Part shown: one piece after another, positions 55,993 through 64,000 of the stretch | How positions within the stretch are numbered: the stretch's first letter is position 1 | Layout of the letters: each line of letters opens with the position of its first letter | Assembly (NCBI GenBank): GCA_963795715.1 | Contig: CAWCIY010000003.1 | Span: forward strand, 992,001 to 1,056,000 | Direction of reading: 5' to 3' | DNA: 64,000 nt | DNA from: JAFEDN01 sp963795715 | Lineage (GTDB): Bacteria > Pseudomonadota > Gammaproteobacteria > Coxiellales > Coxiellaceae | Notes under the pieces: generated by a model | Told to the model about the DNA's origin: nothing | Databases searched by the model: none | Seen by the model: only the letters and a program-made list of their open reading frames with translations | Translations under genes and position numbers: made by a program

Positions 55993-56420
55993 AATTTAAA
56001 ACAGATTTAATTTTAAAAATTCTAGCAGTCGGAAGTCTATTAGTCATTCTTTTTTCGATTTGGTCAGCTTGGCAATTTGTTGAAATGGCTTTATACGGAA
56101 GAGCTTTTTCTTTCTTAACTACTCTTTTGATTCAAGGAATTGGAATTGATATTTTAATTTATGGCTTAACAGCCTGGGCTTTTTTTAGACGTTTGAGATG
56201 GTTTTTATTTTTATATATCCCATATTCCATTTATATGATACCAGGCTTAGTGTCAGACATTTTAAATTATGCAGATCATTCTCAGTTGCATTCTCCTTTT
56301 TATTTTCCTACTATATGCCATACATTGTTTCAGACTGGATTCCTTCTTGCGGTGTGTTCCACCTGTTTATTGTATTTATTGGAAATCAATAATTTCAGGA
56401 AAAGAGGGAATCCCGTTTGA
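55989..56420 (+). CDS. Small multi-pass membrane protein
   Basis: The 143-residue protein has four predicted membrane helices (about 10-30, 42-66, 70-90, 113-133). It overlaps the previous gene by four bases. Family not recognised; probably works with its upstream partner. Confidence 0.6.
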   Translation: MKFKTDLILKILAVGSLLVILFSIWSAWQFVEMALYGRAFSFLTTLLIQGIGIDILIYGLTAWAFFRRLRWFLFLYIPYSIYMIPGLVSDILNYADHSQLHSPFYFPTICHTLFQTGFLLAVCSTCLLYLLEINNFRKRGNPV

Positions 56421-56449
56421 AGAGAACTATAATGAGCAGGCAAGTTGCA

Positions 56450-57287
56450 TTACTCTAACTCTTTCAATTGTTCTGATAAAGTTTTAACTTCATTCAATGA
56501 TAATCCGGTGCACTCGGCCACGGTTTCTAACGGCATAGCTTTGGTTAGCATGGTGTGTGCAATGATGTATTGAGATTTCACTTGTCCTTTTGTTTCTCCT
56601 TCCGTCAGCCCTTTGTTATATCCAAAAACTACCCGGTTAGTTTCAATTTGTACGTGAATGTTGCGCATCGTATACAAATCCAAAGTTTCTTTATCCCAAT
56701 GCAGGGAGTTCACAATTTCAAATGCTTCGCGAATTGCGGCTTCGCGAATCGTTTCCGGAATCGCCGTTAATTGTTTCGCGTTTTTTAAGAAGAATAACCA
56801 TTTGTCTTCTACGGTCTGTAACTCCGATTCGGTTTTTTTGAATTTGGGTAGTTCGGCAAAGATGAATACATTATGAATGCAATGCGTCGACAAATAATGT
56901 GGATCAGCAGTAAAGTTGAAATTGAGAATGCCTAAAAAAATCACGGGTTTTAATTCATGATATTGCTCACCCTTCTTAAGTTGGTGAGAATATGTTTTAG
57001 CGGCATAATACAACACCCGCCTTATCGAAAAATGCCTCCGGCAGTACCTGCATCTCCACGATATACTCCGCTCCGGTCTGATCGTGGCAGCGCACATCCA
57101 AAATGGTTTCCTTCGCATCGGGCAAGTGCGGCGCCTGATTGGAATTCAGTAAAGTCACTTCGGTAATTTGCTCCTGAGTGGACAACTCCAGAATGCTGTT
57201 TAAGAAACTGATCAGGATATATTTCTTCTGTTCATTGCCGAAGATTTTTTTAAACGCTAAATCATTGATCGGATTTAAGAATTGCAT
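56450..57287 (-). pseudogene. Rpn-family recombination-promoting nuclease, one frame break
   Basis: The start MQFLNPINDLAFKKIFGNE and the ETILDVRCHDQTGAEYIVEMQ nuclease motif (D...E-x-Q) identify the PDDEXK Rpn/'transposase-associated' family. The frame changes near 57007 (an extra G in AAGGCGGG), after which VLYYAAKTYSHQLKKGEQYHE continues to the C-terminal helical part. Rpn nucleases promote RecA-independent recombination. Confidence 0.85.
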
Positions 57288-57330
57288 CAGTCGCTCCGGT
57301 AGCCGATTGTTTGGCTATACCGGGAAAATC

Positions 57331-58299
57331 CTATTTAGTTAAAAAGGATCGTAAAAAAACAGGTATGCGTTTTTCAAGCCAATATTGTGGAAAACCGGGC
57401 AGTTTTCCAGTAATAAAACCGATATGGCCACCCTGTTCAGTTAATTCCAATTTTACCATGGGAGATAATTCCGGTGGTGAAGGCAATGCATTTAAAGTCA
57501 TGAACGGATCATCTTTTGCCTGCAATAACAAAGTGGGTACTTGAATGGTATGGAGAAACTGACGACTACTGGATTTGGTATAATAATCTTTTGCATCAAC
57601 AAACCCATGTAACGGAGCAGTTATTTTGTTATCAAAATCATATAAAGATTGTATTTTGCATAAATCTGGAAACGGAAAATCAGTAGAAGCCATTTGTAAT
57701 TTATCTGCTATTTTTTCGCATAAAGATTTTAATAAATATCGCTGATAAATACGTGAAAAACCTTTAGAAATGCAGATAAGAGATTGATGCAGGTCAAATG
57801 GCGTAGAAACAGCAACTGCGGCAGATAAAGGATTTTGGTCAGCAGTTTCACCTAACCATTTTAATAACACATTAGCGCCTAATGAAAATCCCACAGCAGC
57901 GATTAATGAGGTAGGCGCACGTTTGCGTAATAAATTGACCACGTAGGCTACATCAGCGGTGGCGCCGGAATGATAAGCTGTGGCCAGACGATTGGGTTCA
58001 CCACTGCAACCACGAAAATGCATAAATATACCTTGCCATCCACAGCGCTGAATGGCTTGTAAAAGCCCTTTAGCATAGGGAGATGAAATTGACCCTTCCA
58101 ATCCATGTAAAATTAAAACTATTGGCCGATTTTCGCCTATCGTAAAATCTAAATCCACAAAATCACCGTCTGGCAATTCCACGCGTTCACGCACCAGAGG
58201 TAAATTTTTTATGTTGGGCCGGCAAAATGTGGGCCATAATGTTTGTAAATGTGGATTACGTAGCCACCAAGCAGGCTTAAATGTTAAATTACTATTCAT
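57331..58299 (-). CDS. yheT: YheT-type alpha/beta hydrolase
   Basis: The 322-residue protein opens with FKPAWWLRNPHLQTLWPT, diagnostic of the YheT/ABHD1-3 group. Nucleophile Ser in GFSLGANVLLK, acid in LQAKDDPF and His in QGGHIGFI complete the triad. Substrate unknown, probably an ester. Confidence 0.9.
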   Translation of the reverse strand: MNSNLTFKPAWWLRNPHLQTLWPTFCRPNIKNLPLVRERVELPDGDFVDLDFTIGENRPIVLILHGLEGSISSPYAKGLLQAIQRCGWQGIFMHFRGCSGEPNRLATAYHSGATADVAYVVNLLRKRAPTSLIAAVGFSLGANVLLKWLGETADQNPLSAAVAVSTPFDLHQSLICISKGFSRIYQRYLLKSLCEKIADKLQMASTDFPFPDLCKIQSLYDFDNKITAPLHGFVDAKDYYTKSSSRQFLHTIQVPTLLLQAKDDPFMTLNALPSPPELSPMVKLELTEQGGHIGFITGKLPGFPQYWLEKRIPVFLRSFLTK

Positions 58300-58443
58300 A
58301 TTAAATAGACTGTAATCATATCATCATTATAAATCTCAAATCACTATTTCTAATGGTTAACTGTATTTTTCCCCTCAAGTCATTATCAAACTGATCCGGA
58401 AATTATAACCTACATTTATGTTTTTTAAATTTGGAGGTTTTTT

Positions 58444-58866
58444 ATGAAAGAACTTAAGGCAATTGATTTAGAGCATGCTCGTGGATTATTGATTCAATCA
58501 TGTCAGCAAGATATTAAAGATAATAATAACATCTGGTCTACATTTGGTTTTATAGGCAAATCTTTTGTTCAAGAAAAAAAAGATTTAATAAAAAGATTAG
58601 GAGGTTCTTCTTCTGTTTCTGAACTTGTTTGTATAGTAGGTGAAAGCTCATCTGATACATTGAAAAGATTAATTGTTTTAAAAATATATCAAACACCCGA
58701 AGACGAAATCGATAGAAGGGCAGAAGATGTGCGACAAAGAGCATTAATCGCGGGAGCTGGTCGTTACGGGTCGCCTGTTCCAGGCCGAGAAACCGTTATT
58801 AATGACTATTTCCAATATTATTTAAAAAATGCAAGATCAAGAAATACCGCAGTTGAATTGCACTAA
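58444..58866 (+). CDS. Hypothetical protein
   Basis: The 140-residue soluble protein has a GGAGG-like site upstream and a C-terminal basic helix region (IDRRAEDVRQRALIAGAGRY). Family not recognised. A hairpin follows immediately. Confidence 0.55.
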   Translation: MKELKAIDLEHARGLLIQSCQQDIKDNNNIWSTFGFIGKSFVQEKKDLIKRLGGSSSVSELVCIVGESSSDTLKRLIVLKIYQTPEDEIDRRAEDVRQRALIAGAGRYGSPVPGRETVINDYFQYYLKNARSRNTAVELH

Positions 58867-58876
58867 ATGACTACTT

Positions 58877-58909
58877 CTGGTTATGATATACTGAATTTAT
58901 CATAACCAG
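58877..58909 (+). terminator. 12-bp hairpin just before the yfcH ribosome-binding site
   Basis: CTGGTTATGATA and its complement form the stem with a 9-base loop. AGGAGG for the next gene follows at once, so it could end the upstream message or tune yfcH translation. No T-run. Confidence 0.5.
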
Positions 58910-58917
58910 GAGGCCAA

Positions 58918-59892
58918 GTGGTTCAATCTAAGGATAGAATGCGAATTTTAATCGCCGGCGCCACCGGCTTTATTGGTCAAGCCTTAGTTCATCATTTATC
59001 CGCTCACCACCATACATTAATAGTACTGGGTCGCGATATAAACAAAATTCGAAAAATATTCGGCTCTCAGGTAGAAGGAATTTCTTGGAAGGAACTTAAC
59101 TTGGGGCATATTAAGAAGGTTGACGCTATTATTAATCTAACAGGCGCCAATATCAGCGATCGACGTTGGGATTCAAAACGACAGCTTGAAATATTAGAAA
59201 GCCGAGTCAGCAGTACAGGCTTGCTCGCCAATTTTTGTTCTGAATTAGCAGCAAATGCTCCTGTTTTATTAAACGCCAGTGCGGTAGGTATTTATAATCC
59301 TGTTTATTCTATTGATGATCAGACAAAATTGAATGATGAGAATATTGCAATCAATTATCGTGAAAGCCCTAATTTTTTAGCTGAAGTAGCTCGATCTTGG
59401 GAAATGGCTACCTGGGTAGCTCGTGATCAAGGAGTTAGAGTAGTTAATCTGAGATTCGCTGTAGTTTTAGGAAAGACTGGTGGGATTTTAAAAAAATTAT
59501 TGCCTTCATTCAAATTATTTTTGGGAGCAAAGATAGGATCTGGCCAGCAACCCTTCCCATGGGTAAGCTTAGTGGACGTGATGCGGGCAATTCAATTTAT
59601 TTTAGAAAACCCTGCTATTGAGGGGCCGGTAAATATAGTTTCTCCAAAATTAATTACGCAAGCTGAGTTTGCCAATACTCTAGCCAAGGTCTTACATCGC
59701 CCTCGTTTTCTCACTGTACCTGCTTGGATTGTTAAAAGAGTTTGGGGACAAATGGGTGAAGAATTACTTTTGCAAGGCGTGTCGGTTAAACCCACAAAAA
59801 TACTTGCATACGGCTTTGTATTCGAAAATGATAATTTAGAAACTACGCTGCAAAATATGACCGCTATTTGGTATGAGAAAAAACCTGTCTGA
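58918..59892 (+). CDS. yfcH: YfcH/TIGR01777-type NAD(P)-dependent epimerase
   Basis: Starts with GTG after a strong AGGAGG. GATGFIGQALV is the Rossmann loop; LTGANISDRRWDSKRQLEIL and FPWVSLVDVMRAIQFIL are family signatures. Extended short-chain dehydrogenase fold; substrate unknown. Its 3' end overlaps the converging transporter gene by 29 bp. Confidence 0.9.
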   Translation: MVQSKDRMRILIAGATGFIGQALVHHLSAHHHTLIVLGRDINKIRKIFGSQVEGISWKELNLGHIKKVDAIINLTGANISDRRWDSKRQLEILESRVSSTGLLANFCSELAANAPVLLNASAVGIYNPVYSIDDQTKLNDENIAINYRESPNFLAEVARSWEMATWVARDQGVRVVNLRFAVVLGKTGGILKKLLPSFKLFLGAKIGSGQQPFPWVSLVDVMRAIQFILENPAIEGPVNIVSPKLITQAEFANTLAKVLHRPRFLTVPAWIVKRVWGQMGEELLLQGVSVKPTKILAYGFVFENDNLETTLQNMTAIWYEKKPV

Positions 59893-60727
59893 AATAGGGT
59901 AGCAAAATCAAAGTGCACAAAAGGATAGTCACTAAAACAGTAACTGTATAAGGTATCATCATTACGTTTGCATTCTCTTCTATGAAATTTTCAGAAGCAA
60001 TCAAATAGGCTAATCCTGGATTTCGTAAGCCAGTTTCAATAGCAAGTGAAATTTGCTGTTTAGAGTTTTTACCAGCAAATATGACACCCAACAAAAATGC
60101 ACTCATCGTTGCAATAATGACTGCAGCATAACCTTGGATTCTTAATCGATAGAAAGCTTGATAATGTTGGATGATCAGCAGTGCAAAAATAATTATTAAC
60201 AGCCAACTGGCTCCTTTGATAATAAATTTCGCGTAATGAATATATTTTGGATACCATTTTCGAAGCAGTACACCCAAAATAGTAGGAAGAAATTGTGTTA
60301 TGGCGAGTTGTTCGATAATAATAGACAATCTCACATTCAAGTTTAAACCTAAGACAATTTCCATGATTTCTAATAATACCGGTGTGGTTACAATAGAAAT
60401 TAATGACACTATGAGTTCGATACGATTGGTGAGTGTGATATCTCCACCTAATGCACCTATAGCTTTGTTGGATAAATTGGCTGCTGGGGAACATGCCATA
60501 ATGATAAGAGCACAGGTAATTGGTAAAGAGGGTTTAAAAATTAAAATTAATACTACAAATAGAATGGGTACAAGAAAAGTGACAGCCAATACAGCTTTTG
60601 TAACCAACCAGGGCTTTAAAGAAGCTGTGTTATTTTTTTCACTTTCTATGCCTTGTCCAAATCTGATAGCAGCTACCGCAATCGCTAATAAAACAGTTAA
60701 CCAGTCCATGCGAGAGATTGTTCCCAT
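59864..60727 (-). CDS. BASS-type sodium symporter-like membrane protein
   Basis: The 287-residue protein has about nine helices, with ACSPAANLSNKAIGALGGDI and ETGLRNPGLAYLIAS, patterns of the bile acid:sodium symporter family (Asn/Pro ion-site motifs). Substrate unknown. Met7 could be the real start. Confidence 0.75.
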   Translation of the reverse strand: MGTISRMDWLTVLLAIAVAAIRFGQGIESEKNNTASLKPWLVTKAVLAVTFLVPILFVVLILIFKPSLPITCALIIMACSPAANLSNKAIGALGGDITLTNRIELIVSLISIVTTPVLLEIMEIVLGLNLNVRLSIIIEQLAITQFLPTILGVLLRKWYPKYIHYAKFIIKGASWLLIIIFALLIIQHYQAFYRLRIQGYAAVIIATMSAFLLGVIFAGKNSKQQISLAIETGLRNPGLAYLIASENFIEENANVMMIPYTVTVLVTILLCTLILLPYFRQVFSHTK

Positions 60728-60905
60728 GAGTTATCAAGTAACCGGTTGTAAGCTACCATGGCTCATCTAAACACGCAACTACCCTAACGGTAATGCTCAT
60801 GCTGAATTCTAACGTATTGAATAATATTGAAATAAGAATAGCTGCTGGATTAATGATATAATTGATCTTGCACGGTTACTTATAAGGGCCAAAAGGGAGG
60901 AAAAT

Positions 60906-61438
60906 ATGGAGATCACACCAAAAGCGATTGTGATACCAAAGGAGACTGATCATCTCGAAAAAGGAAAATATGGTCCTATATTTCCCAAGTCACCCGCTTG
61001 TTATGGATTTACAATCATCGCGAATGTCAAACCTGGCAAAGCGGAAATCATCCGAAGTTATGGCAACAGATTGGTTCAAGCATTAGAAGGAGACCCATAC
61101 GTATTAGCCCCTCTTAAACTTCATTACCTGCGTTGGGTATTATTCGATAACGACACACGATTCATGTATCAGGGAATTTTTGATACGGATTTCGATAAAT
61201 ACACAGAGGACGCAATTGCTCTTTTCACCCAAACAGGCATCAACACCGTCTTTGAAAATCTCGAAGGTTTTCCGACGGATTGGAAAACCAACCTGAAGCG
61301 TTCATCAAATTTGTCCGAGATCATCATTGTCCGAGTTTTATAGAATACGGAGAATATCCCTATTTCACGGCTGATGAAATTAAAAAGGCCCTCAAAATCA
61401 AGCATGCCTTCTCTGATATACTCGACCAGATGCAATAA
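60906..61438 (+). CDS. Conserved protein heading the DyP operon, one frame break
   Basis: The frame from 60906 (AKAIVIPKETDHLEKGKYGP... with ACYGFTIIANVKPGKAEIIR) changes near 61292 (ACCAACCTGAAG, one C missing), after which PEAFIKFVRDHHCPSFIEYG runs to TAA at 61436-61438. GGGAGG site before the ATG. Family function unknown to me; linkage to the peroxidase suggests a heme or oxidative role. Confidence 0.6.
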
Positions 61439-61465
61439 GACGGACTCGACAATAAGGAGATAATC

Positions 61466-62485
61466 ATGGCAGAAAAGAAACCCGCGCGAACTTACAATCA
61501 AAATCACATACTACGAAAATATACACCGGGCCGAAGACGAATCAGCATTTACGTGTCATGGAGTTATCCTGCTGAAGCTGGCAGAAATCCCGCTGAACTC
61601 GACAACCGATTTTCCACGATGACGGAAGTGAGGCGGGTGTCATGGCCCGCCTATGAAGCGCCGGAATGGTCAGATCCATTTCAATTCCAACAAGGAATCA
61701 CAGGATCGTTGGAATTATTCTTCTGGGCGTGGGCGCCATTCCAACAGTACATCGGTGAGATCACCGGCCATGTGGTTCCAGTGTTTCAACGCATCGATCA
61801 AGCTGGTTTCAAACTTCCCATTGACGAACGTGTATTGTCAGATGTCGACACTTTGATGATTTTTGGATTAGACCATATGATCACCGAACAGGAAGCTGCT
61901 GCCGAAGAAATTGAAGCTTTGCGGGGTTTTCTCAAGCGTGAAGGCACCTGTTTGATTCTAGGGCCTCACCACGATGTTGGCGCTTCCAATGATTTAAAGA
62001 TTCGTAATATGGAATACCATCATCATGGCGATGCCTTAGTGCCACGTCAGCAACGCTTCGGTCTGTACCTTCGTTCCATAATGAAGGGACTCGGAGTGCC
62101 TGTTGAGAACCGCTATGGTCTACGTCCAGCAGTGAAACCAGGAACTCAAAAACCTGTTCCATTGTCCATTGCTAAAGATCTGGATACTAAAGGTTGGCTC
62201 CGGGGTGTTACTCACTTTGTCTTCCACATGCACTTGCCGCATTATGCCGTCACTACAGAGGACACAAAGTCAATTCATGTTCTTGCGCGACAGCCGATTG
62301 ATCTGTCCAAACCGCATCCATTCACAGAAATGGGAAATCGAGAGTTCAATATGTTTCTCTGGATGCCTCCCTGCGGTGAGCGGGCAGGAGATATTTTATT
62401 GGCTGACTCTACTCTCTTCAGCACATTATTTGGCCTGGATGAGAGCGTGAAATGTTTCTGGAAGAATCTTGCCACCATCGCGTGA
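61466..62485 (+). CDS. Conserved protein in the DyP operon
   Basis: The 339-residue soluble protein has a His-rich stretch (ILGPHHDVGASND, MEYHHHGDALVPRQ, FHMHLPHYAVT) that could bind metal. No signal peptide. The segment TLMIFGLDHMITEQEAAAEE followed by ALRGFLKREGTCLILGPHHD resembles a glutamine-amidotransferase-like fold with a missing nucleophile; that is only an impression. It is 16 bp before the peroxidase gene. Confidence 0.5.
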   Translation: MAEKKPARTYNQNHILRKYTPGRRRISIYVSWSYPAEAGRNPAELDNRFSTMTEVRRVSWPAYEAPEWSDPFQFQQGITGSLELFFWAWAPFQQYIGEITGHVVPVFQRIDQAGFKLPIDERVLSDVDTLMIFGLDHMITEQEAAAEEIEALRGFLKREGTCLILGPHHDVGASNDLKIRNMEYHHHGDALVPRQQRFGLYLRSIMKGLGVPVENRYGLRPAVKPGTQKPVPLSIAKDLDTKGWLRGVTHFVFHMHLPHYAVTTEDTKSIHVLARQPIDLSKPHPFTEMGNREFNMFLWMPPCGERAGDILLADSTLFSTLFGLDESVKCFWKNLATIA

Positions 62486-62501
62486 AGGCTGAGGAGAACA
62501 A

Positions 62502-63836
62502 ATGACTGGAAAAGTGCAAGCGGTTCTCGAATTGGATGACATTCAAAGTGGCGTTTTGCGTCCCCGACCCACTCCCTATGCGGCTACTTATATTGTGCTC
62601 CGCATCGATGATCGTAAAGCGGGGCGAGAATTAATGGGTCGATTAAGCGCGGTGGTTACTTCCGCGGCAGCGCCTACCAGTCCTTTAGCGGATACCTGGG
62701 TGAGTGTTGCGCTTTCTTATCAAGGACTGAAAGCATTGGGCGTGCCGCAGAATTCACTCAATAGTTTTGCCTGGGAGTTCCGGCAAGGGATGGCGTCACG
62801 TTGGAAAGATTTGGGTGATACCCATGAGAGCAGTCCCGAAAATTGGGAGAAGCCGTTGGGAACTGCCGAGGTCCATGTGATCATCGTTGCTGTCTCGCCG
62901 GATATACAAACACTTGAAGAAATACTTGAACGTGCTCGGAAGTCTTATAAAGATTTGCCAGGAATTACCGCAATATGGCGCCAAGATTGCCACGTTTTGC
63001 CTAATATGAAGGAACCCTTCGGGTTTAGGGATGGTATTAGCCATCCGGCGATCGAAGGAAGTGGCGTCACGGGAACTAACACCTTGGAATCTCCGTTAAA
63101 AGCAGGTGAATTTGTACTGGGTTATCCTGATGAAATGGGTGATATACAAGTAACCAATCCAGAAATTCTAGGCCGCAATGGCACTTATATCGTCTTCCGC
63201 AAGTTACATCAACGCGTAGCCGCTTTCCGTCAGTATCTAAAAGCAAATTCAAATAATCTTAAGGAAGAGGAATTGCTAGCTGCTAAAATGATGGGACGAT
63301 GGCGCAGTGGCGCACCCTTGGCGCTCTGTCCCTTTCAGGATGATCCCAAATTAGGCGCCGATCCGCAGCTGAACAACAGTTTCCTTTACGAAAAAGAAGA
63401 TCCCATAGGATTCAAAACTCCTGGAGGTTCACACATACGACGCACAAATCCGCGTAATGCTTCCGTTGCGGGTGTGGTAAGACTTCACCGCATGATCCGT
63501 CGGGGAACTGCGTATGGTCCGCTACTGCCTGAAGGAGTTCTGGAGGATGATGGCGCTGATCGTGGGTTGATGTTCGCATTTGTAGGGTCACATCTGGGAC
63601 GGCAGTTTGAGTTTGTTCAGTCGCAATGGGTCAATGATGGGGTTTTCTTTGGTGCAGGCAGTGATAAAGATCCTATTGTTGGGGCAAATGAAGGCAGTAA
63701 TGGGTTTACAGCGCCACGCCGGCCCGTTCGCAAACGCCTTCAGGGAATTCCGCGATTTGTTATTACGCGAGGTGGTGAATATTGCTTTATGCCTGGATTG
63801 AGAGCTCTGCGTTGGCTGGCTGACCTAACAACATAG
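62502..63836 (+). CDS. Dye-decolorizing (DyP-type) heme peroxidase
   Basis: The 444-residue enzyme has the GxxDG motif GFRDG (174-178) with catalytic Asp177, proximal heme-ligand His310 (GSHIRRTNPR) and the conserved downstream Arg region. DyPs oxidise dyes, phenols and porphyrins with H2O2. No Tat signal, so cytoplasmic. Base composition of this operon is visibly more GC-rich than neighbours, hinting at transfer. Confidence 0.92.
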   Translation: MTGKVQAVLELDDIQSGVLRPRPTPYAATYIVLRIDDRKAGRELMGRLSAVVTSAAAPTSPLADTWVSVALSYQGLKALGVPQNSLNSFAWEFRQGMASRWKDLGDTHESSPENWEKPLGTAEVHVIIVAVSPDIQTLEEILERARKSYKDLPGITAIWRQDCHVLPNMKEPFGFRDGISHPAIEGSGVTGTNTLESPLKAGEFVLGYPDEMGDIQVTNPEILGRNGTYIVFRKLHQRVAAFRQYLKANSNNLKEEELLAAKMMGRWRSGAPLALCPFQDDPKLGADPQLNNSFLYEKEDPIGFKTPGGSHIRRTNPRNASVAGVVRLHRMIRRGTAYGPLLPEGVLEDDGADRGLMFAFVGSHLGRQFEFVQSQWVNDGVFFGAGSDKDPIVGANEGSNGFTAPRRPVRKRLQGIPRFVITRGGEYCFMPGLRALRWLADLTT

Positions 63837-63852
63837 TACCATTCGATATTTC

Positions 63853-63893
63853 TGTTGGTTGGTCGTATCAACCAGCAAGCTGACTATTTTTTT
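63853..63893 (+). terminator. Terminator of the DyP operon
   Basis: TGTTGGTTG pairs with CAACCAGCA (one G-U), then TATTTTTTT follows a few bases later. Confidence 0.7.
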
Positions 63894-64000
63894 CCAATGT
63901 CCGTATGTGACACCACGTTAGAGAACCTTTTTTCAAAAGGTTAGCTTTTTAAGCTTTAACCATAATCTCCAGCCGGCGAAAACCCAGAGACTGAATATCC

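Overview
The window is an AT-rich chromosome segment from a gammaproteobacterium, most likely a host-associated relative of the Legionellales/Coxiellaceae. Two conserved backbone blocks support this: rpsU-yqeY-dnaG-rpoD followed by a tRNA(CAU) in the position of ileX, and rlmN-rodZ-hisS-yfgM-der. So do eukaryote-like effector candidates: a U-box protein, an ankyrin protein, an acidic-repeat protein and a possible clan-CE cysteine protease. The genus cannot be fixed from sequence alone.

Layout. (1) 1-26.2 kb is an accessory island at the 3' end of the tRNA-Ile2(CAU)-like gene (26125-26198, minus strand). The last 16 bases of that tRNA (TTGGGCCCACTAGGAC on the plus strand) recur in the same orientation at 2985 (one mismatch), 7911, 14697 and 19945. 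Each upstream copy is followed by the same ~95-bp leader, with two GGGGTA motifs on the minus strand. The island is therefore a head-to-tail series of four tRNA-attachment cassettes, none with a visible integrase. Cargo is mainly toxin-antitoxin-like: two Fic proteins, each with a convergent small protein carrying a Fic-inhibitory SxxxEG motif; three intact zeta-toxin kinases and one dead copy; small zeta-partner proteins, one fused to a ~430-residue domain; and DUF1016 nucleases. Other cargo is an Asd paralogue, a large 2OG-Fe(II) oxygenase, twin hemerythrins flanking a secreted kinase-like protein, and a two-U-box membrane protein. Two apparently identical IS66 elements and IS5-like debris add rearrangements. 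(2) 26.2-31.3 kb is the macromolecular-synthesis operon. (3) 31.5-35.2 kb holds two coupled effector-like genes. (4) 35.3-41.3 kb holds an oxygenase, nhaA, ybeD-dacA, a CPA1 antiporter and ndk; a ~176-nt hairpin covers the nhaA ribosome-binding site. (5) 41.3-46.8 kb is rlmN-rodZ-hisS-yfgM-der plus an entericidin-like lipoprotein. (6) 47-54.8 kb holds an IS110 transposase and a marR-controlled TolC/adaptor/RND efflux operon whose divergent promoters lie in one perfect 21-bp-arm palindrome. (7) 55-64 kb holds membrane proteins, a broken Rpn nuclease, YheT, YfcH, a BASS-type transporter and a three-gene DyP-peroxidase operon.

A caution on sequence quality: rpoD, rlmN, hisS, yfgM, der, the IS110 transposase, all three efflux genes, rpn and the first DyP-operon gene are each broken by single-base frame changes. 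Because rpoD, hisS and der are normally essential, uncorrected indels are the simplest explanation. Those genes are annotated as one locus each with the breaks noted. Genes in 1-26 kb and most of 28.8-41 kb read cleanly.
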